Shown: positions 50,568 to 59,952, counted from the stretch's first letter. The stretch is DNA of 64,000 nucleotides from Bradyrhizobium commune (GCF_015624505.1 NZ_CP061379.1:7558529-7622528), one strand, 5' to 3'. Made by a program: numbers and translations. Notes: generated from the letters alone by a model not told the origin.

Positions 50568-52145
50568 ATGCCGAACGACACGGCCGCCGGAATCGTAGGT
50601 CCATTCGCCGGGCTCGACGTGCCCTGGCTGCTCCGGATGCGGGCCGAGGTGCGCAGCTCACATCCATTCCTGATCTGGGCGCCGTTCGATGCGCCGGCGC
50701 GACGCTGGAGCTATGGCGAGTTTCACGAGCGGGTCGGCGCACTCGCCGCGGGGCTCGTAAAGCGCGGCATCAAGCCGGGCGAGTACGTGCTCATTCATCT
50801 GGACAATTGCATCGAGGCGATGCTGGCCTGGTTTGCCTGTGTCGAGCTCGGCGCCATCGCGGTCACCACCAACACCCGTTCGGCGCCGGCCGAGATCGCA
50901 TATTTCGCCGATCATTGCGGCGCGGTCGCTGCGATCACGCAACCGGCCTATGCGGAGATCGTCGCACAGAATTGCCGCGACATTCGCTGGATGGCGGTGA
51001 CCTCGCACGATGCGGGCGCGGCGCCTGCGCACGCGGTCTCACGCGGCGACAGTTTTGAGGCGCTGTTCGCCGACAGCGCCGACCGGCCACAGCGCGCGAC
51101 CGATCCGCTCGCGCCATGCAGCGTGCAGTACACGTCGGGCACGACCTCGCGCCCGAAGGCGGTGCTGTGGACACATGCCAACGCGCTGTGGGGCGCCAAG
51201 GTCAACGCCGCGCATGAGGATCTGCACGCGGGCGACGTGCACCAGGCTTACCTGCCGCTGTTCCACACCAATGCGCTGGCCTATTCCATGCTGGCGACCT
51301 TGTGGGTCGGCGCCACCTGCGTGATCCAGCCGCGCTTCTCGGCGAGCCGGTTCTGGGGCGTCGCGCGCGAGCACGGCTCGACCTGGACCTCGACCATTCC
51401 GTTCTGCATGAAGGCGCTGCTCGAGCAGGAGATCCCGCGCGACCATAAATTCCGCCTGTGGGGCACCGCGATCAACGAGCCGCCGGCTTTCGCCGCGTTC
51501 GGCGTCAAGATGATCGGCTGGTGGGGCATGACCGAAACCATCACCCACGGCATCGTCGGCGAGGTGGACCAGCCCAACATCCCGATGTCGATCGGCCGTG
51601 CCGCGCCGGAATATCAGATCCGCATCACCGATGATGACGGAAGGCCGACCGAGGTCGGCGACACCGGCAATCTCGCGATCAAGGGCATCCCCGGCCTGTC
51701 GCTGTTCGCCGAATATCTGCACAACGAAAAGGCCACGCGCGAGAGCTTTGACGCACACGGCTTCTTCCTCACCGGCGACCGCGTCGAGCGGCTGGAGAAC
51801 GGCTTCATCAGGTTCGGCGACCGCGCCAAGGACATGCTGAAGGTCGGCGGCGAGAACGTCGCGGCCTCCGAGATCGAGCAGGTGATCGCCGTGGTCCCCG
51901 GCGTGCGCGAAGCGGCCGTGGTGGCGAAGAAGCATCCGATGCTGGACGAGGTGCCGGTCGTCTTCGTCATCCCGCACGGCGGCGTCGCGGGCGCCGCGCC
52001 CGATCTGCATGACCGCGTGATGGCGGCCTGCCGCAAGGGCCTCGCCGACTTCAAGGTGCCGCGCGAGGTCAGGCTCGTCGACGACATGCCGCGCTCGACC
52101 TTGGAGAAGGTCGCGAAGGCGGAGTTGCGGAAGATGCTGGAGTAA
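50568..52145 (+). CDS. AMP-dependent acyl-CoA synthetase/ligase
   Basis: 525 aa from the ATG at 50568, preceded by GGGAGGA; a longer frame exists upstream. Adenylate-forming motifs: VQYTSGTTSRPKAVLWTHAN (phosphate loop), WWGMTETITHG, FLTGDRVERLENGFIRFGDRAKDMLKVGGENVAASEIE and the C-terminal Lys in STLEKVAKAELRKML. It activates a carboxylic acid as its adenylate and transfers it to CoA. The acid is unknown; the closest feel is a short/medium-chain acid or carnitine-type ligase. It follows the VOC gene. Confidence 0.92.
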   Translation: MPNDTAAGIVGPFAGLDVPWLLRMRAEVRSSHPFLIWAPFDAPARRWSYGEFHERVGALAAGLVKRGIKPGEYVLIHLDNCIEAMLAWFACVELGAIAVTTNTRSAPAEIAYFADHCGAVAAITQPAYAEIVAQNCRDIRWMAVTSHDAGAAPAHAVSRGDSFEALFADSADRPQRATDPLAPCSVQYTSGTTSRPKAVLWTHANALWGAKVNAAHEDLHAGDVHQAYLPLFHTNALAYSMLATLWVGATCVIQPRFSASRFWGVAREHGSTWTSTIPFCMKALLEQEIPRDHKFRLWGTAINEPPAFAAFGVKMIGWWGMTETITHGIVGEVDQPNIPMSIGRAAPEYQIRITDDDGRPTEVGDTGNLAIKGIPGLSLFAEYLHNEKATRESFDAHGFFLTGDRVERLENGFIRFGDRAKDMLKVGGENVAASEIEQVIAVVPGVREAAVVAKKHPMLDEVPVVFVIPHGGVAGAAPDLHDRVMAACRKGLADFKVPREVRLVDDMPRSTLEKVAKAELRKMLE

Positions 52146-52155
52146 CGGCGCCGGG

Positions 52156-53250
52156 TCAGAACGACCCGAGCGCCACCGGGCGGAACGCCTGCAACAGCTG
52201 CTGGTCGAGCTTGCCGCCCATGCCTTCCATCATCGTGAAGGCACGCGAATGGGTGAAGGGCATGCGGTAGGCGCGCTTCTCGACCAGGGCGGCGTAGATG
52301 TCGACGATGGTCGTCAGCCGCACGATGTCGCTGATCTGGTTCGACGACAGGGCATTCGGATAGCCGCTGCCGTCGAGGAATTCGTGGTGATGCAGCACCA
52401 CGTCGAGCATCTCCGGCGGGAAGCCGCCTTGGGCTGCCAGCGCGTCATAGCCGCGGCGCGGATGCTGGCGGACCTCGGCCATTTCCTCATCCGTGAGCTT
52501 GCCGGGCTTGTCGAGCAGCGCGGAGGGAACGAAGGCCTTGCCGACATCGTGCAGCAGCGCGGCGCGGGTCAGCCGGCGCTGGTCGTCCTCGCGCATGCCG
52601 AGATGCTGCGCGAAGGCAACCGCGAAGCCGGTGACGAACAGGCAATGGCGATAGCTGCCGACATGGTGGCAGCCGACGGTGGTGAGCCATTCGCGCAGCG
52701 AGGAGTGCTTGATCGCCTTCAGGATCTTGCTCTCGGCGGCGATGACGTCGTCGAAGGTAAAGGGCACGCCGAGCGGCAGCTTCTCGAACATCTTGGCCAG
52801 CACCGCATGCGCCGCCTCGACGCCGCGGTTGAGCGTCTTGCCGCGATCGGTCGCGTCATAGGTCGCGGTGTCCGGGAACGCCGCGCGGATGCGCTGGAGG
52901 ATCGCGTCGGGCTGGAGCGGACGCGAGATGGTGTCGGTGGCCCCGAGCGCCCAGGCCTGCATGGTGCCGTGGTGAAGCGCGTCCGCAAGCACGAACAATC
53001 GCGGCAACGAACGATAGCCTTCGCTGCGCAGCTTGTTGCGCACCCGCTGCACGCTTTCGGGCGAGCGCAGATTGATGTCGACCACGAGGCCGGACAAATC
53101 GCGCGACGGCTGCTCGGGGATATCCTGGGTCGCGACGGTCGCGACGTCGCCGACCGCCTTCAGGATGCTGGCGAGCTCGCTGCTCTGATCACTGCGATCC
53201 GAGGCCAGCAGGAGCTGGCGTTTGGTAGCCGGTTTGGCTGTGGCGTTCAT
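52156..53250 (-). CDS. HD-GYP c-di-GMP phosphodiesterase with degenerate receiver domain
   Basis: 364 aa. The N-terminal 120 residues look like a receiver (Asp58 in GLVVDINLRSP), but the invariant Lys is Arg (ISRPL) and the switch Thr/Ser region reads LADA, so phosphorylation control is doubtful. The C-terminal HD-GYP domain has AALLHDVGKAFVP, KPGKLTDEEMAEVRQHPRRGYDAL and VVLHHHEFLDGSGYPNAL, the canonical metal and GYP motifs. Degrades c-di-GMP. Divergent from the Fic gene. Confidence 0.92.
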   Translation of the reverse strand: MNATAKPATKRQLLLASDRSDQSSELASILKAVGDVATVATQDIPEQPSRDLSGLVVDINLRSPESVQRVRNKLRSEGYRSLPRLFVLADALHHGTMQAWALGATDTISRPLQPDAILQRIRAAFPDTATYDATDRGKTLNRGVEAAHAVLAKMFEKLPLGVPFTFDDVIAAESKILKAIKHSSLREWLTTVGCHHVGSYRHCLFVTGFAVAFAQHLGMREDDQRRLTRAALLHDVGKAFVPSALLDKPGKLTDEEMAEVRQHPRRGYDALAAQGGFPPEMLDVVLHHHEFLDGSGYPNALSSNQISDIVRLTTIVDIYAALVEKRAYRMPFTHSRAFTMMEGMGGKLDQQLLQAFRPVALGSF

Positions 53251-53396
53251 GGCTTCCCCAAAAGCACGGGACTGTCTTTGGCGAGAGCCTAAGCCGGATC
53301 AGGTTCTCCGGGGCTTAAGAGGCGTGCTCAATGGAAGCCTGAGGATTTGGGTACAATTTGAGGAACTTGCGGGCCGGCTGGCTCCGACAAAAATGT

Positions 53397-53422
53397 CGAA
53401 AACAACCCCATGCACAGTAGCC
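53397..53422. repeat. 26-bp repeat, copy 2 (identical to 2787-2812)
   Basis: The 26 bases match 2787-2812 exactly and in the same orientation, core CAACCCCATGCACAGTAG. It lies in the divergent gap between the HD-GYP and Fic genes, 27 bp before the Fic operator repeats. Confidence 0.85.
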
Positions 53423-53448
53423 GGGCCACCTCATTCCCATCAATAAGT

Positions 53449-53511
53449 GACGAGAATAGACTGGACGCGACGAGAATAGGCTTGATATTCTCGTCATAGA
53501 GCGCAGAGAAT
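53449..53511. promoter_or_regulatory. Fic upstream operator: three GACGAGAATA-type words
   Basis: GACGAGAATA at 53449-53458 and 53469-53478 are direct repeats exactly 20 bp apart, each followed by G. The inverse TATTCTCGTC at 53486-53495 pairs with the second, with 7 bp between them. A weaker form (GCAGAGAATA) abuts the ATG at 53512. Position and symmetry fit a repressor site for the Fic gene. Confidence 0.6.
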
Positions 53512-54612
53512 ATGGCCTATATCCATGACAGACCGGACTGGCCCAAGTTTCAGTGGCGCGCGGACACGCTCGCGGCGCGGCTCGCCCAGGTGCGCCACAA
53601 GCAGGGCCGCCTGCTCGGACGGATGGAAAGCCTCGGCTTCAATTTGAAGGCCGAAGCCTCGCTCCAGGTGCTGACCGAGGATGTCGTCAAGTCCAGCGAG
53701 ATCGAGGATGAGATCCTCGACCGCGATCAGGTCCGGTCGTCGATCGCACGCAGGCTCGGCATCGATATCGGCGCGCTTGCACCTGTCGACAGACAGGTCG
53801 AGGGCATCGTCGACATGACGCTCGACGCCACCCGGAATCACGATCAACCCGTCACCGCCGAGCGATTGTTCGGCTGGCATGCGGCGCTCTTCCCGACCGG
53901 CCGGAGCGGCATGTTGAAGATCGTTGTTGGCGGATGGCGCACCGAGCAATCCGGTGCCATGCAGGTCGTCTCCGGACCAGACGGCCACGAACACATCCAT
54001 TTCGAAGCGCCGGCGGCCGGGCGGCTCGACAAAGAGATGCGCGCGTTCCTCGACTGGTTCAACACCGATCGGGACTCAGATCCCGTCATCAAGGCCGCGA
54101 TCGCGCATCTCTGGTTCGTGACCATCCATCCGTTCGAGGACGGCAACGGCCGCATTGCGCGCGCGATCGGCGATCTGGCGCTGGCGCGTTCGGAGCAAAG
54201 CACGCAGCGCTTCTACAGCCTATCGGACCAGATCCGGAAAGAGCGAAGCGCCTATTACGGCATCCTCGAAAAGACCCAGCGCGGAACGCTCGACATCACC
54301 GACTGGCTAAATTGGTTTCTCGACTGCCTCGACCGCGCATTCGACGGCGCCGAGATGATCATCGGCGATGTGCTGCGCAAGGCGAGGTTCTGGGAGCGTC
54401 ACGGCACAAGCTCGCTCAACGATCGCCAGCGACGCATGTTGAACCGCCTGCTCGATGGCCTTGAAGGCAAGCTGACGTCGTCCAAATGGGCGAAGATCGT
54501 CAAGGTTTCGCAGGCGACCGCTGCGCGCGACATCGAGGATTTGATCGACAAGGGCATCCTGCAAAAGGACGCCGCCGGCGGCCGCAGCACAAGCTATTCG
54601 CTGGTGGTGTAG
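53512..54612 (+). CDS. Fic family protein with C-terminal winged helix
   Basis: 366 aa. Fic motif HPFEDGNGRIARAIG with catalytic His206 is complete, so AMP transfer to protein hydroxyls is likely. Inhibitory helix region KSSEIEDE (60-67) resembles the class II inhibitory (S/T)xxxE(G/N) motif, with Asp in place of Gly/Asn. The N-terminal DUF4172-like part (1-85) is typical. The last 50 residues, LTSSKWAKIVKVSQATAARDIEDLIDKGILQ, form a winged helix. No antitoxin gene overlaps. The upstream GACGAGAATA repeats suggest autoregulation by the winged helix. Confidence 0.92.
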   Translation: MAYIHDRPDWPKFQWRADTLAARLAQVRHKQGRLLGRMESLGFNLKAEASLQVLTEDVVKSSEIEDEILDRDQVRSSIARRLGIDIGALAPVDRQVEGIVDMTLDATRNHDQPVTAERLFGWHAALFPTGRSGMLKIVVGGWRTEQSGAMQVVSGPDGHEHIHFEAPAAGRLDKEMRAFLDWFNTDRDSDPVIKAAIAHLWFVTIHPFEDGNGRIARAIGDLALARSEQSTQRFYSLSDQIRKERSAYYGILEKTQRGTLDITDWLNWFLDCLDRAFDGAEMIIGDVLRKARFWERHGTSSLNDRQRRMLNRLLDGLEGKLTSSKWAKIVKVSQATAARDIEDLIDKGILQKDAAGGRSTSYSLVV

Positions 54613-54645
54613 AGACGTGGTGAATTCTGTCCGATCGGGCACTTT

Positions 54646-54785
54646 GGTTCACCTCTCCCCAGCGGGGAGAGGTTGGATTGCGCAGCAATCCGGGTGAGGG
54701 GCCGCAACGCTCAGTGAGACCCTAACCCCTCACCCGGATCGCATCTTCGATGCGACCCGACCTCTCCCTTCGGGAGAGGTGAACC
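54646..54785. repeat. Palindromic intergenic repeat, family B copy 3
   Basis: GGTTCACCTCTCC at the left end and GGAGAGGTGAACC at the right end are perfect inverted copies. GGGTGAGGGG and CCCCTCACCCG lie inside. It separates the convergent Fic and molybdoenzyme genes. Confidence 0.9.
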
Positions 54786-54823
54786 AAAAAAATCCGCCGG
54801 AGGTAGCCCTCCGGCGGATTGTC
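54784..54823 (-). terminator. Rho-independent terminator after the molybdoenzyme operon
   Basis: A 13-bp perfect stem (54791-54803 with 54808-54820; arm AATCCGCCGGAGG) with a 4-base loop. On the minus strand it is followed by a T-run from the A-tract at 54786-54792. It starts 20 bp after the stop codon of the large subunit. Confidence 0.9.
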
Positions 54824-54843
54824 TCGCGCAGCCCTCGGCCGCC

Positions 54844-57126
54844 TTACGCCTTCATCGCGCCCTTCACGGCCTCGGCCGTAATCGGGAGCGACCGCACGCG
54901 GGCGCCGCTGGCGTTGAAGATGGCGTTGCCGATCGCCGGGGCGACCACCGTGACCGCGGGCTCGCCGACGCCGGTCGCCTTCTCGCCATTGGCGATCACG
55001 GCGACGGCGACCTCGGGCATCTGGCTCATGCGGAGCGGCGTGTAGCCATCGAAATTGGTCTGCTCGATGCCACCGTCCTTCAGCGTCGCCTTCTCGTACA
55101 GCGCCAGCGACAGGCCCCACAGCGCCGCACCCTCGACCTGGGCGCGGATGTTGTCGGGATGCACCTGCGTGCCGACGTCGGTTGCGACCGTGAGCTTCTT
55201 CACGGTCACCTCGCCTGACGAAGCCACCGCAACGTGGGCGACGCAGGCTGTCCAGCTTGCGGATGCGCGTTCCTGCGACGACACGCAGGCAACGCCCATG
55301 CCTTCACCTTTCGGCAGCTTCTTGGTGCCGTAACCGGCAAGGCCCATCGCGGCGAGCAGCGTGTTGCGCAGCCGCTGCGCGCCGCCGTCGTTCTCGCCGG
55401 CGCCGTCGAGCAGCGAGATGCGGAGCTGGGCGGGATCCTTGCCCGTCGCAGCCGCGATCTCGTCGATCATGCTTTCGACCGCCCAGAAGGTCCAGCCCGG
55501 CGCCACCGAGCGGAGCTGACCGGACGGGGTGGCGTTGTGCGCCATCTCGTTCTTGATCGCCCGCACATAATGATTGGGCACGGTGTAGAAGAAATCCGAC
55601 CCGTTCACCGTGAAGGCATCGAGCGGTCCCTTCTTGTCGACCGAGGGCGACAGGAAGTCGGGAATTCCCCAGCGCTGGGTCGGCCAGGCCGAGACCACGT
55701 CGTGGCTGAGCGCGACGATCTTGCCGTCGCCGTCCATGCCGGCCTTGATCTTCTGGTAGGTAAGCGGACGCGAGAAATCCATCGTCATGTCGTTCTCGCG
55801 CGTGTAGATCACCTTCACCGGCTTGCCGACCGCTTTCGCGGCCTGCACCGCCGGCACCATCATGTCGGCATCGAGCCTGCGGCCGAAACCGCCGCCGAGC
55901 CACATCTGGTGCATCACCACGAATTTTGGGTCGATCCCGGCGGCGCCTGCGGCGATGGCGCCGGAGCGCGTCGCGAACTGGTTGCCGGAATAAATGTGCA
56001 GGATATCGCCCTTGAACTCCGCGGTGGCGTTCATCGGCTCCATCGGCGCGTGGATGTTGATGCTGGTGGTGTACTCCGCCTCCAGCACTTTTGCCGCCGT
56101 ACCGAGGGCAGCCGCGGGATCGCCGTCCTTGACGAAGAACTGGCCGGAATCGTCGAGCCCTTGAAGCCGCTTGGCCTCGGCGTACAGCGACTCGCTCGAC
56201 ACCTTCGCATTCGGACCGCCGTCATAGCTGACCTTCAGCGCCGCGGCCGCCTTCTTGGCGTTGGCATAGGTGTTGGCGACCGCAACGACCCAACCGGTTG
56301 TCGTCTGGGTCTTGTCGTCGAGGGTGACGGCCTTGATGAAGCCCGGCACCTTCTTGGCATCGCTGTCGTCGACCGACTTCACCGTGGCGCCGTAGCGCAC
56401 CGGCGGCGTCACCACCGCGCCATAGGCCATGCCCGGTATCATCACGTCGATGCCGTATTTGGCCGTGCCGTTGGTCTTGGAGGGGATGTCGATCTGCGGC
56501 ACCGACACGCCGATCATGCTGTATTGATCCGGCGTCTTCAGCTTGATCGCCTTCAGCTCGTCCGGCGTGAAGGTCTTGGTCGCCTTGCCGCTCTTGACGA
56601 TATCGGCGAACGACATCTGCTTCTTCGACTTCGGATGCACGATCATGGAATCGCGCACCACGAGCTCGCCGGCCGGCACGCCCATCGCAGCGGCCGCGCC
56701 TTCCGTCAACGCCATGCGTCCGGCGGCGCCGGCGCGGCTCATGGCGTCAAAGTTCATCATGGTCGACCAGCTGCCGCCGGTGATCTGCGCCCCGAGCACG
56801 GGGTCGTTGAATTTTGGATCGTTGGAGGCGAGATTGACCCGCATGTCGCTCCACTTCGCGCCCAGCTCCTCGCAGACGATCTGCGCCATGGTGGAGGCGA
56901 TGTGCTGGCCCATGTCGGCCTTGCCGCAGGTTACGGTGACGAGACCGTCGGGCGAGATCGCATACCACACGCTCGGCTCGAAGTTCGAAGGTGCGGCGAG
57001 CGCCTCGCCGATGCCGGGCACTCCGGCATAGCCGAGCACGAGGCCGGTCGCGGCGGTGCCGACCAGGAACGAGCGACGGCTGAGATCTGATGTCTCGGGG
57101 ATGATGTTCTTGATGTGCTGATTCAT
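54844..57126 (-). CDS. Molybdopterin-binding large subunit of xanthine-dehydrogenase-family oxidoreductase (IorB type)
   Basis: 760 aa with a Tat signal (SRRSFLVG at 16-23), so it is exported after cofactor insertion. It has the fused double domain of isoquinoline 1-oxidoreductase beta subunits/aldehyde-oxidising relatives. Visible marks: [58 protein letters not shown] and the catalytic region [18 protein letters not shown]. Hydroxylates or oxidises an unknown aldehyde or N-heterocycle. It overlaps the [2Fe-2S] subunit gene by 4 bp; no FAD subunit or chaperone is adjacent. Confidence 0.92.
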   Translation of the reverse strand: MNQHIKNIIPETSDLSRRSFLVGTAATGLVLGYAGVPGIGEALAAPSNFEPSVWYAISPDGLVTVTCGKADMGQHIASTMAQIVCEELGAKWSDMRVNLASNDPKFNDPVLGAQITGGSWSTMMNFDAMSRAGAAGRMALTEGAAAAMGVPAGELVVRDSMIVHPKSKKQMSFADIVKSGKATKTFTPDELKAIKLKTPDQYSMIGVSVPQIDIPSKTNGTAKYGIDVMIPGMAYGAVVTPPVRYGATVKSVDDSDAKKVPGFIKAVTLDDKTQTTTGWVVAVANTYANAKKAAAALKVSYDGGPNAKVSSESLYAEAKRLQGLDDSGQFFVKDGDPAAALGTAAKVLEAEYTTSINIHAPMEPMNATAEFKGDILHIYSGNQFATRSGAIAAGAAGIDPKFVVMHQMWLGGGFGRRLDADMMVPAVQAAKAVGKPVKVIYTRENDMTMDFSRPLTYQKIKAGMDGDGKIVALSHDVVSAWPTQRWGIPDFLSPSVDKKGPLDAFTVNGSDFFYTVPNHYVRAIKNEMAHNATPSGQLRSVAPGWTFWAVESMIDEIAAATGKDPAQLRISLLDGAGENDGGAQRLRNTLLAAMGLAGYGTKKLPKGEGMGVACVSSQERASASWTACVAHVAVASSGEVTVKKLTVATDVGTQVHPDNIRAQVEGAALWGLSLALYEKATLKDGGIEQTNFDGYTPLRMSQMPEVAVAVIANGEKATGVGEPAVTVVAPAIGNAIFNASGARVRSLPITAEAVKGAMKA

Positions 57127-57614
57127 GTGGGCCTCCGCTCGTTGCCGGCGGCCGATGCGGTGCGCATTTCAGTAGCGGCGCGCATGATCGCTTTCTGGAT
57201 CCGCGAATAGGTCATGCAACGGCAGAGATTGCCGTCCATATGCGCCACGACCTCTTCCTTGGTCGGATTGGCGTTCTTCGCGAGCAGCGAGGCTGCCTGC
57301 ATGATCTGCCCGGACTGGCAGTAGCCGCATTGCGGCACCTGCTCGGCGATCCACGCCTTCTGCAAGGGATGATCGCCCTTGGCGGAGAGGCCTTCGATGG
57401 TGGTGATCTTCTTGCCGGCGACGTCGCCGACCATGGTCTGGCACGAGCGCACGGCTTCGCCGTTGACATGCACGGTGCAGGCACCGCACAGGCCGGCACC
57501 GCAGCCGAATTTCGTGCCGGTCATCTGGAGTTGTTCGCGGATGGCCCACAGGAGCGGCGTGTCGTTCGCCGCATCCACGGACATACTCCGCCCGTTGATG
57601 GTGAGAGTTGGCAT
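57123..57614 (-). CDS. [2Fe-2S] small subunit of xanthine-dehydrogenase-family oxidoreductase (IorA type)
   Basis: 163 aa from the ATG at 57614; the longer frame upstream to 57848 is not conserved-looking. Two iron-sulfur clusters: plant-type Cys38/43/46/58 ([14 protein letters not shown]...SCQ) and Cys96/99/131/133 (QCGYCQ...LCRC). It passes electrons from the molybdenum site. Without a signal peptide, it probably crosses the membrane with its Tat-tagged partner. First gene of the operon. Confidence 0.93.
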   Translation of the reverse strand: MPTLTINGRSMSVDAANDTPLLWAIREQLQMTGTKFGCGAGLCGACTVHVNGEAVRSCQTMVGDVAGKKITTIEGLSAKGDHPLQKAWIAEQVPQCGYCQSGQIMQAASLLAKNANPTKEEVVAHMDGNLCRCMTYSRIQKAIMRAATEMRTASAAGNERRPT

Positions 57615-58100
57615 AGGCGTCTTCCCCTGCCGGTGCATGAAGCCGCTTACGGCGGCAACTTGTGATGACGGACGCCCACCGGGCCGGCGGCCGCCTTGCG
57701 CGCAAGAATGATCGCGTTCGCGCGCCGAGGCAAACGCAATTTGGAATCGATCGAAACTATCGCGGCGTCTGCTCGTTGTGCGTTGCGACAGCGGAACTGA
57801 CGTTAGCGACTGGACACGACAAGCGGTGCGGCGAGGCATGAGTGCCACTGCGCTCAGGCAGTTTCTTCAAGGTAACTTACAGAGCTAGAGTGCAGCCGCG
57901 GATGCGGTCGTTCCCTTCTCCCCTTGTGGGAGAAGGTGGCGCGAAGCGCCGGATGAGGGGTTCTCTCCACTCGCGAAACCATTCGTGAGGAGAGAGACCC
58001 CTCACCCGGCTTCGCTTCGCGAATCCACCCTCTCCCACAAGGGGCGAGGGTGCACCGTCATCGTGGTTAGAATGAACAAGCATAAGGAGGGCGGAAGCAA
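57615..58100. other. Gene-free gap between divergent operons
   Basis: No convincing gene. It contains the family B repeat copy at 57914-58054 and must hold promoters for both flanking transcription units. The sequence just after 57614 is GC-rich with no strong -35/-10 pair seen. Confidence 0.5.
57914..58054. repeat. Palindromic intergenic repeat, family B copy 4
   Basis: Left end CCTTCTCCCCTTGTGGGAGA and right end CTCTCCCACAAGGGGCGAGG are inverted copies. GCGAAGCGCCGGATGAGGGG and CCCCTCACCCGGCTTCGC pair inside. It lies upstream of the alpha/beta hydrolase gene. Confidence 0.88.
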
Positions 58101-58865
58101 ATGCCACGGATCGCTCGGGACGGCGTCGACATCTATTACGAGGTGTACGGTGATGGGCCGCCGCTGCTGCTCACCCACGGCTATTCCTCGACCTCGGCGA
58201 TGTGGCACGGCCAGATCGACGCGCTCGCACGCGACCACAAGCTCGTGCTGTGGGACATGCGCGGTCACGGCCAGTCGGATTATCCCGATGATCCCAACGC
58301 CTACAGCGAAGCGCTGACGGTCGGCGACATGGCGGCGATCCTCGATGCGGTCGGCGCGGAGCGCGCCATCATCGGCGGGCTGTCGCTCGGCGGCTACATG
58401 TCGCTCGCCCTCTATCGTGCGCACCCGATGCGCGCCCGCGCGCTGCTGATCATCGACACCGGACCGGGCTTCAAGAAGGACGACGCGCGCGAGGCCTGGA
58501 ACGCGCGGGCGCTTGCAACCGCGGAGAAGCTCGACCGCGAAGGTCTCGACGTGCTGAAGGCGGCGACGCGCGAGCGCGCCACCGCCAGCCATCGCAACGC
58601 CAAGGGGCTGGCGCTGGCCGCGCGCGGCATGCTGACCCAGCGCGATGCCAAGGTGATGGAGCTATTGCCCGACATCAAGGTGCCGTCGCTGATCGTGGTC
58701 GGCGCCGACGACACGCCGTTCCTGGCGGCGTCCGACTACATGGCAGCCAAAATCCCCGGCGCACAAAAGGTCGTGATCCCCGCGGCCGGACACGCCGTCA
58801 ACATCGATCAGCCGCAGGCTTTTGTTGACGCCGTGCTGCCTTTCCTGAAGAACTTGCCGGAATAG
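58101..58865 (+). CDS. Alpha/beta hydrolase
   Basis: 254 aa. Oxyanion-loop LLLTHGYSSTSAMW, nucleophile elbow GGLSLGGYMS, likely acid Asp in VVGADDTPF and His in AAGHAVNIDQP. The pattern resembles enol-lactonase or esterase members of the MhpC group. AAGGAGG lies 12-18 bp before the ATG. Followed by a small secreted protein gene and a dienelactone-hydrolase-like gene in the same direction, possibly one transcript. Substrate unknown. Confidence 0.92.
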   Translation: MPRIARDGVDIYYEVYGDGPPLLLTHGYSSTSAMWHGQIDALARDHKLVLWDMRGHGQSDYPDDPNAYSEALTVGDMAAILDAVGAERAIIGGLSLGGYMSLALYRAHPMRARALLIIDTGPGFKKDDAREAWNARALATAEKLDREGLDVLKAATRERATASHRNAKGLALAARGMLTQRDAKVMELLPDIKVPSLIVVGADDTPFLAASDYMAAKIPGAQKVVIPAAGHAVNIDQPQAFVDAVLPFLKNLPE

Positions 58866-58884
58866 ACAAACAGGAATCACGACG

Positions 58885-59226
58885 ATGAAGCGGGCACTAC
58901 TAGCTGCGGGCGCAGCGCTTCTCTCCATGGCAGCGTCGGTGCAAGCCGAGCCGTTCGGCACGGTGCCGCCGCGCCGTCCCTTCGTCGACACCCTGTCGAA
59001 CAACACACCCCTGGCGTTCGGGATGGATGCGGACCAAACCGCGCGGGCGCTCGGACAACCCCTGCAATATGTCAAAGGACGTCCCGGCAACGAAATCTAT
59101 CTCGCACTGCGCGACGTCGGCGGCAGCGGATTGATCCCCTATCGCCACCGCCTGTTCCTGCAATTCCGTCACGGACGGCTGGCGGGATGGAAAGAGGATT
59201 ACGGCGAGAACTGGATGTGGGAGTGA
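58885..59226 (+). CDS. Small secreted protein, unknown function
   Basis: 113 aa with a signal peptide (1-21, ending SVQAE). The mature part, with FGMDADQTARALGQPLQYVKGRPGNEIYLALRDVG and LFLQFRHGRLAGWKEDY, vaguely resembles the BamE/SmpA-type two-helix-plus-sheet fold, in which a short motif is followed by strands. I cannot assign a family firmly. It lies 19 bp after the alpha/beta hydrolase gene and 50 bp before the dienelactone hydrolase gene. Confidence 0.78.
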   Translation: MKRALLAAGAALLSMAASVQAEPFGTVPPRRPFVDTLSNNTPLAFGMDADQTARALGQPLQYVKGRPGNEIYLALRDVGGSGLIPYRHRLFLQFRHGRLAGWKEDYGENWMWE

Positions 59227-59276
59227 GGGGCAGCTGCGAGCCCCGCATCGACAATCAACCAAGAAGGACAAACCGC

Positions 59277-59948
59277 GTGGGACAAGACATCAAACTGACG
59301 GCGTCCGACGATTTCCAGCTTGGCGCCTATCGCGCTGACCCGGCCGGAACGCCCAAGGGCGCGGTGGTGGTGATCCAGGAGATCTTTGGCGTCAATCATC
59401 ACATCCGCTCGGTCTGCGACCGCCTCGCCGGCGAAGGCTATGTCGCGATCGCGCCGTCGATCTTCGACCGGACCTCGCCGGGCTTCCAGTCCGGCTACAC
59501 GCCCGATGAGATCGCGGAGGCGCGCAAATTCGTCGCCAATCCGGACTGGGCGGCGATGCTGCGCGACACCCAGGCCGCGATCGATGCGGTGAAGGGCGCC
59601 GGCCCGGTCGGCATCATCGGCTTTTGTCTCGGCGGCAGCATCGCCTTCGTCGCGGCGACGCGGCTGTCGGGCCTCAAGGCCGCGATCGGCTATTACGGCG
59701 GCGCCGTGGTGCGCTTCGCCGACGAGACGCCGAAGGTGCCGACGCAACTGCACTTCGGTGAAAAGGACACCGGCATTCCCCTGACCGACGTCGAGACCGT
59801 CAAGGCGAAACGGCCGGACGTCGAAATCTTCATCTATCCCGGCGCGCAACACGGTTTCCATTGCGACGAGCGGCCGAGCTACGACAAGACCAGCTCCGAG
59901 ATCGCCTGGCCGCGCAGCCTGGCGTTTTTCGCGAAGCATTTGAAATAG
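59277..59948 (+). CDS. Dienelactone hydrolase family protein
   Basis: 223 aa from the GTG at 59277, placed by AGAAGGA upstream; an upstream extension is a frame artefact. The fold shows VVVIQEIFGVNHHIRSVCDRLAGEGYVAIAPSIFDR and GIIGFCLGGSIAF (Cys nucleophile), with the family Asp in FGEKDTGIP and His in GAQHGFHCDERPSY. Hydrolyses dienelactone-like or other activated esters; natural substrate unknown. Probably co-transcribed with the preceding alpha/beta hydrolase. Confidence 0.92.
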   Translation: MGQDIKLTASDDFQLGAYRADPAGTPKGAVVVIQEIFGVNHHIRSVCDRLAGEGYVAIAPSIFDRTSPGFQSGYTPDEIAEARKFVANPDWAAMLRDTQAAIDAVKGAGPVGIIGFCLGGSIAFVAATRLSGLKAAIGYYGGAVVRFADETPKVPTQLHFGEKDTGIPLTDVETVKAKRPDVEIFIYPGAQHGFHCDERPSYDKTSSEIAWPRSLAFFAKHLK

Positions 59949-59952
59949 CGCG

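Noticed and set aside
55234..57090. 618-codon plus-strand frame opposite the molybdoenzyme gene
   Set aside because: Shadow of the large-subunit gene; His/Arg/Asp-rich with no domain.
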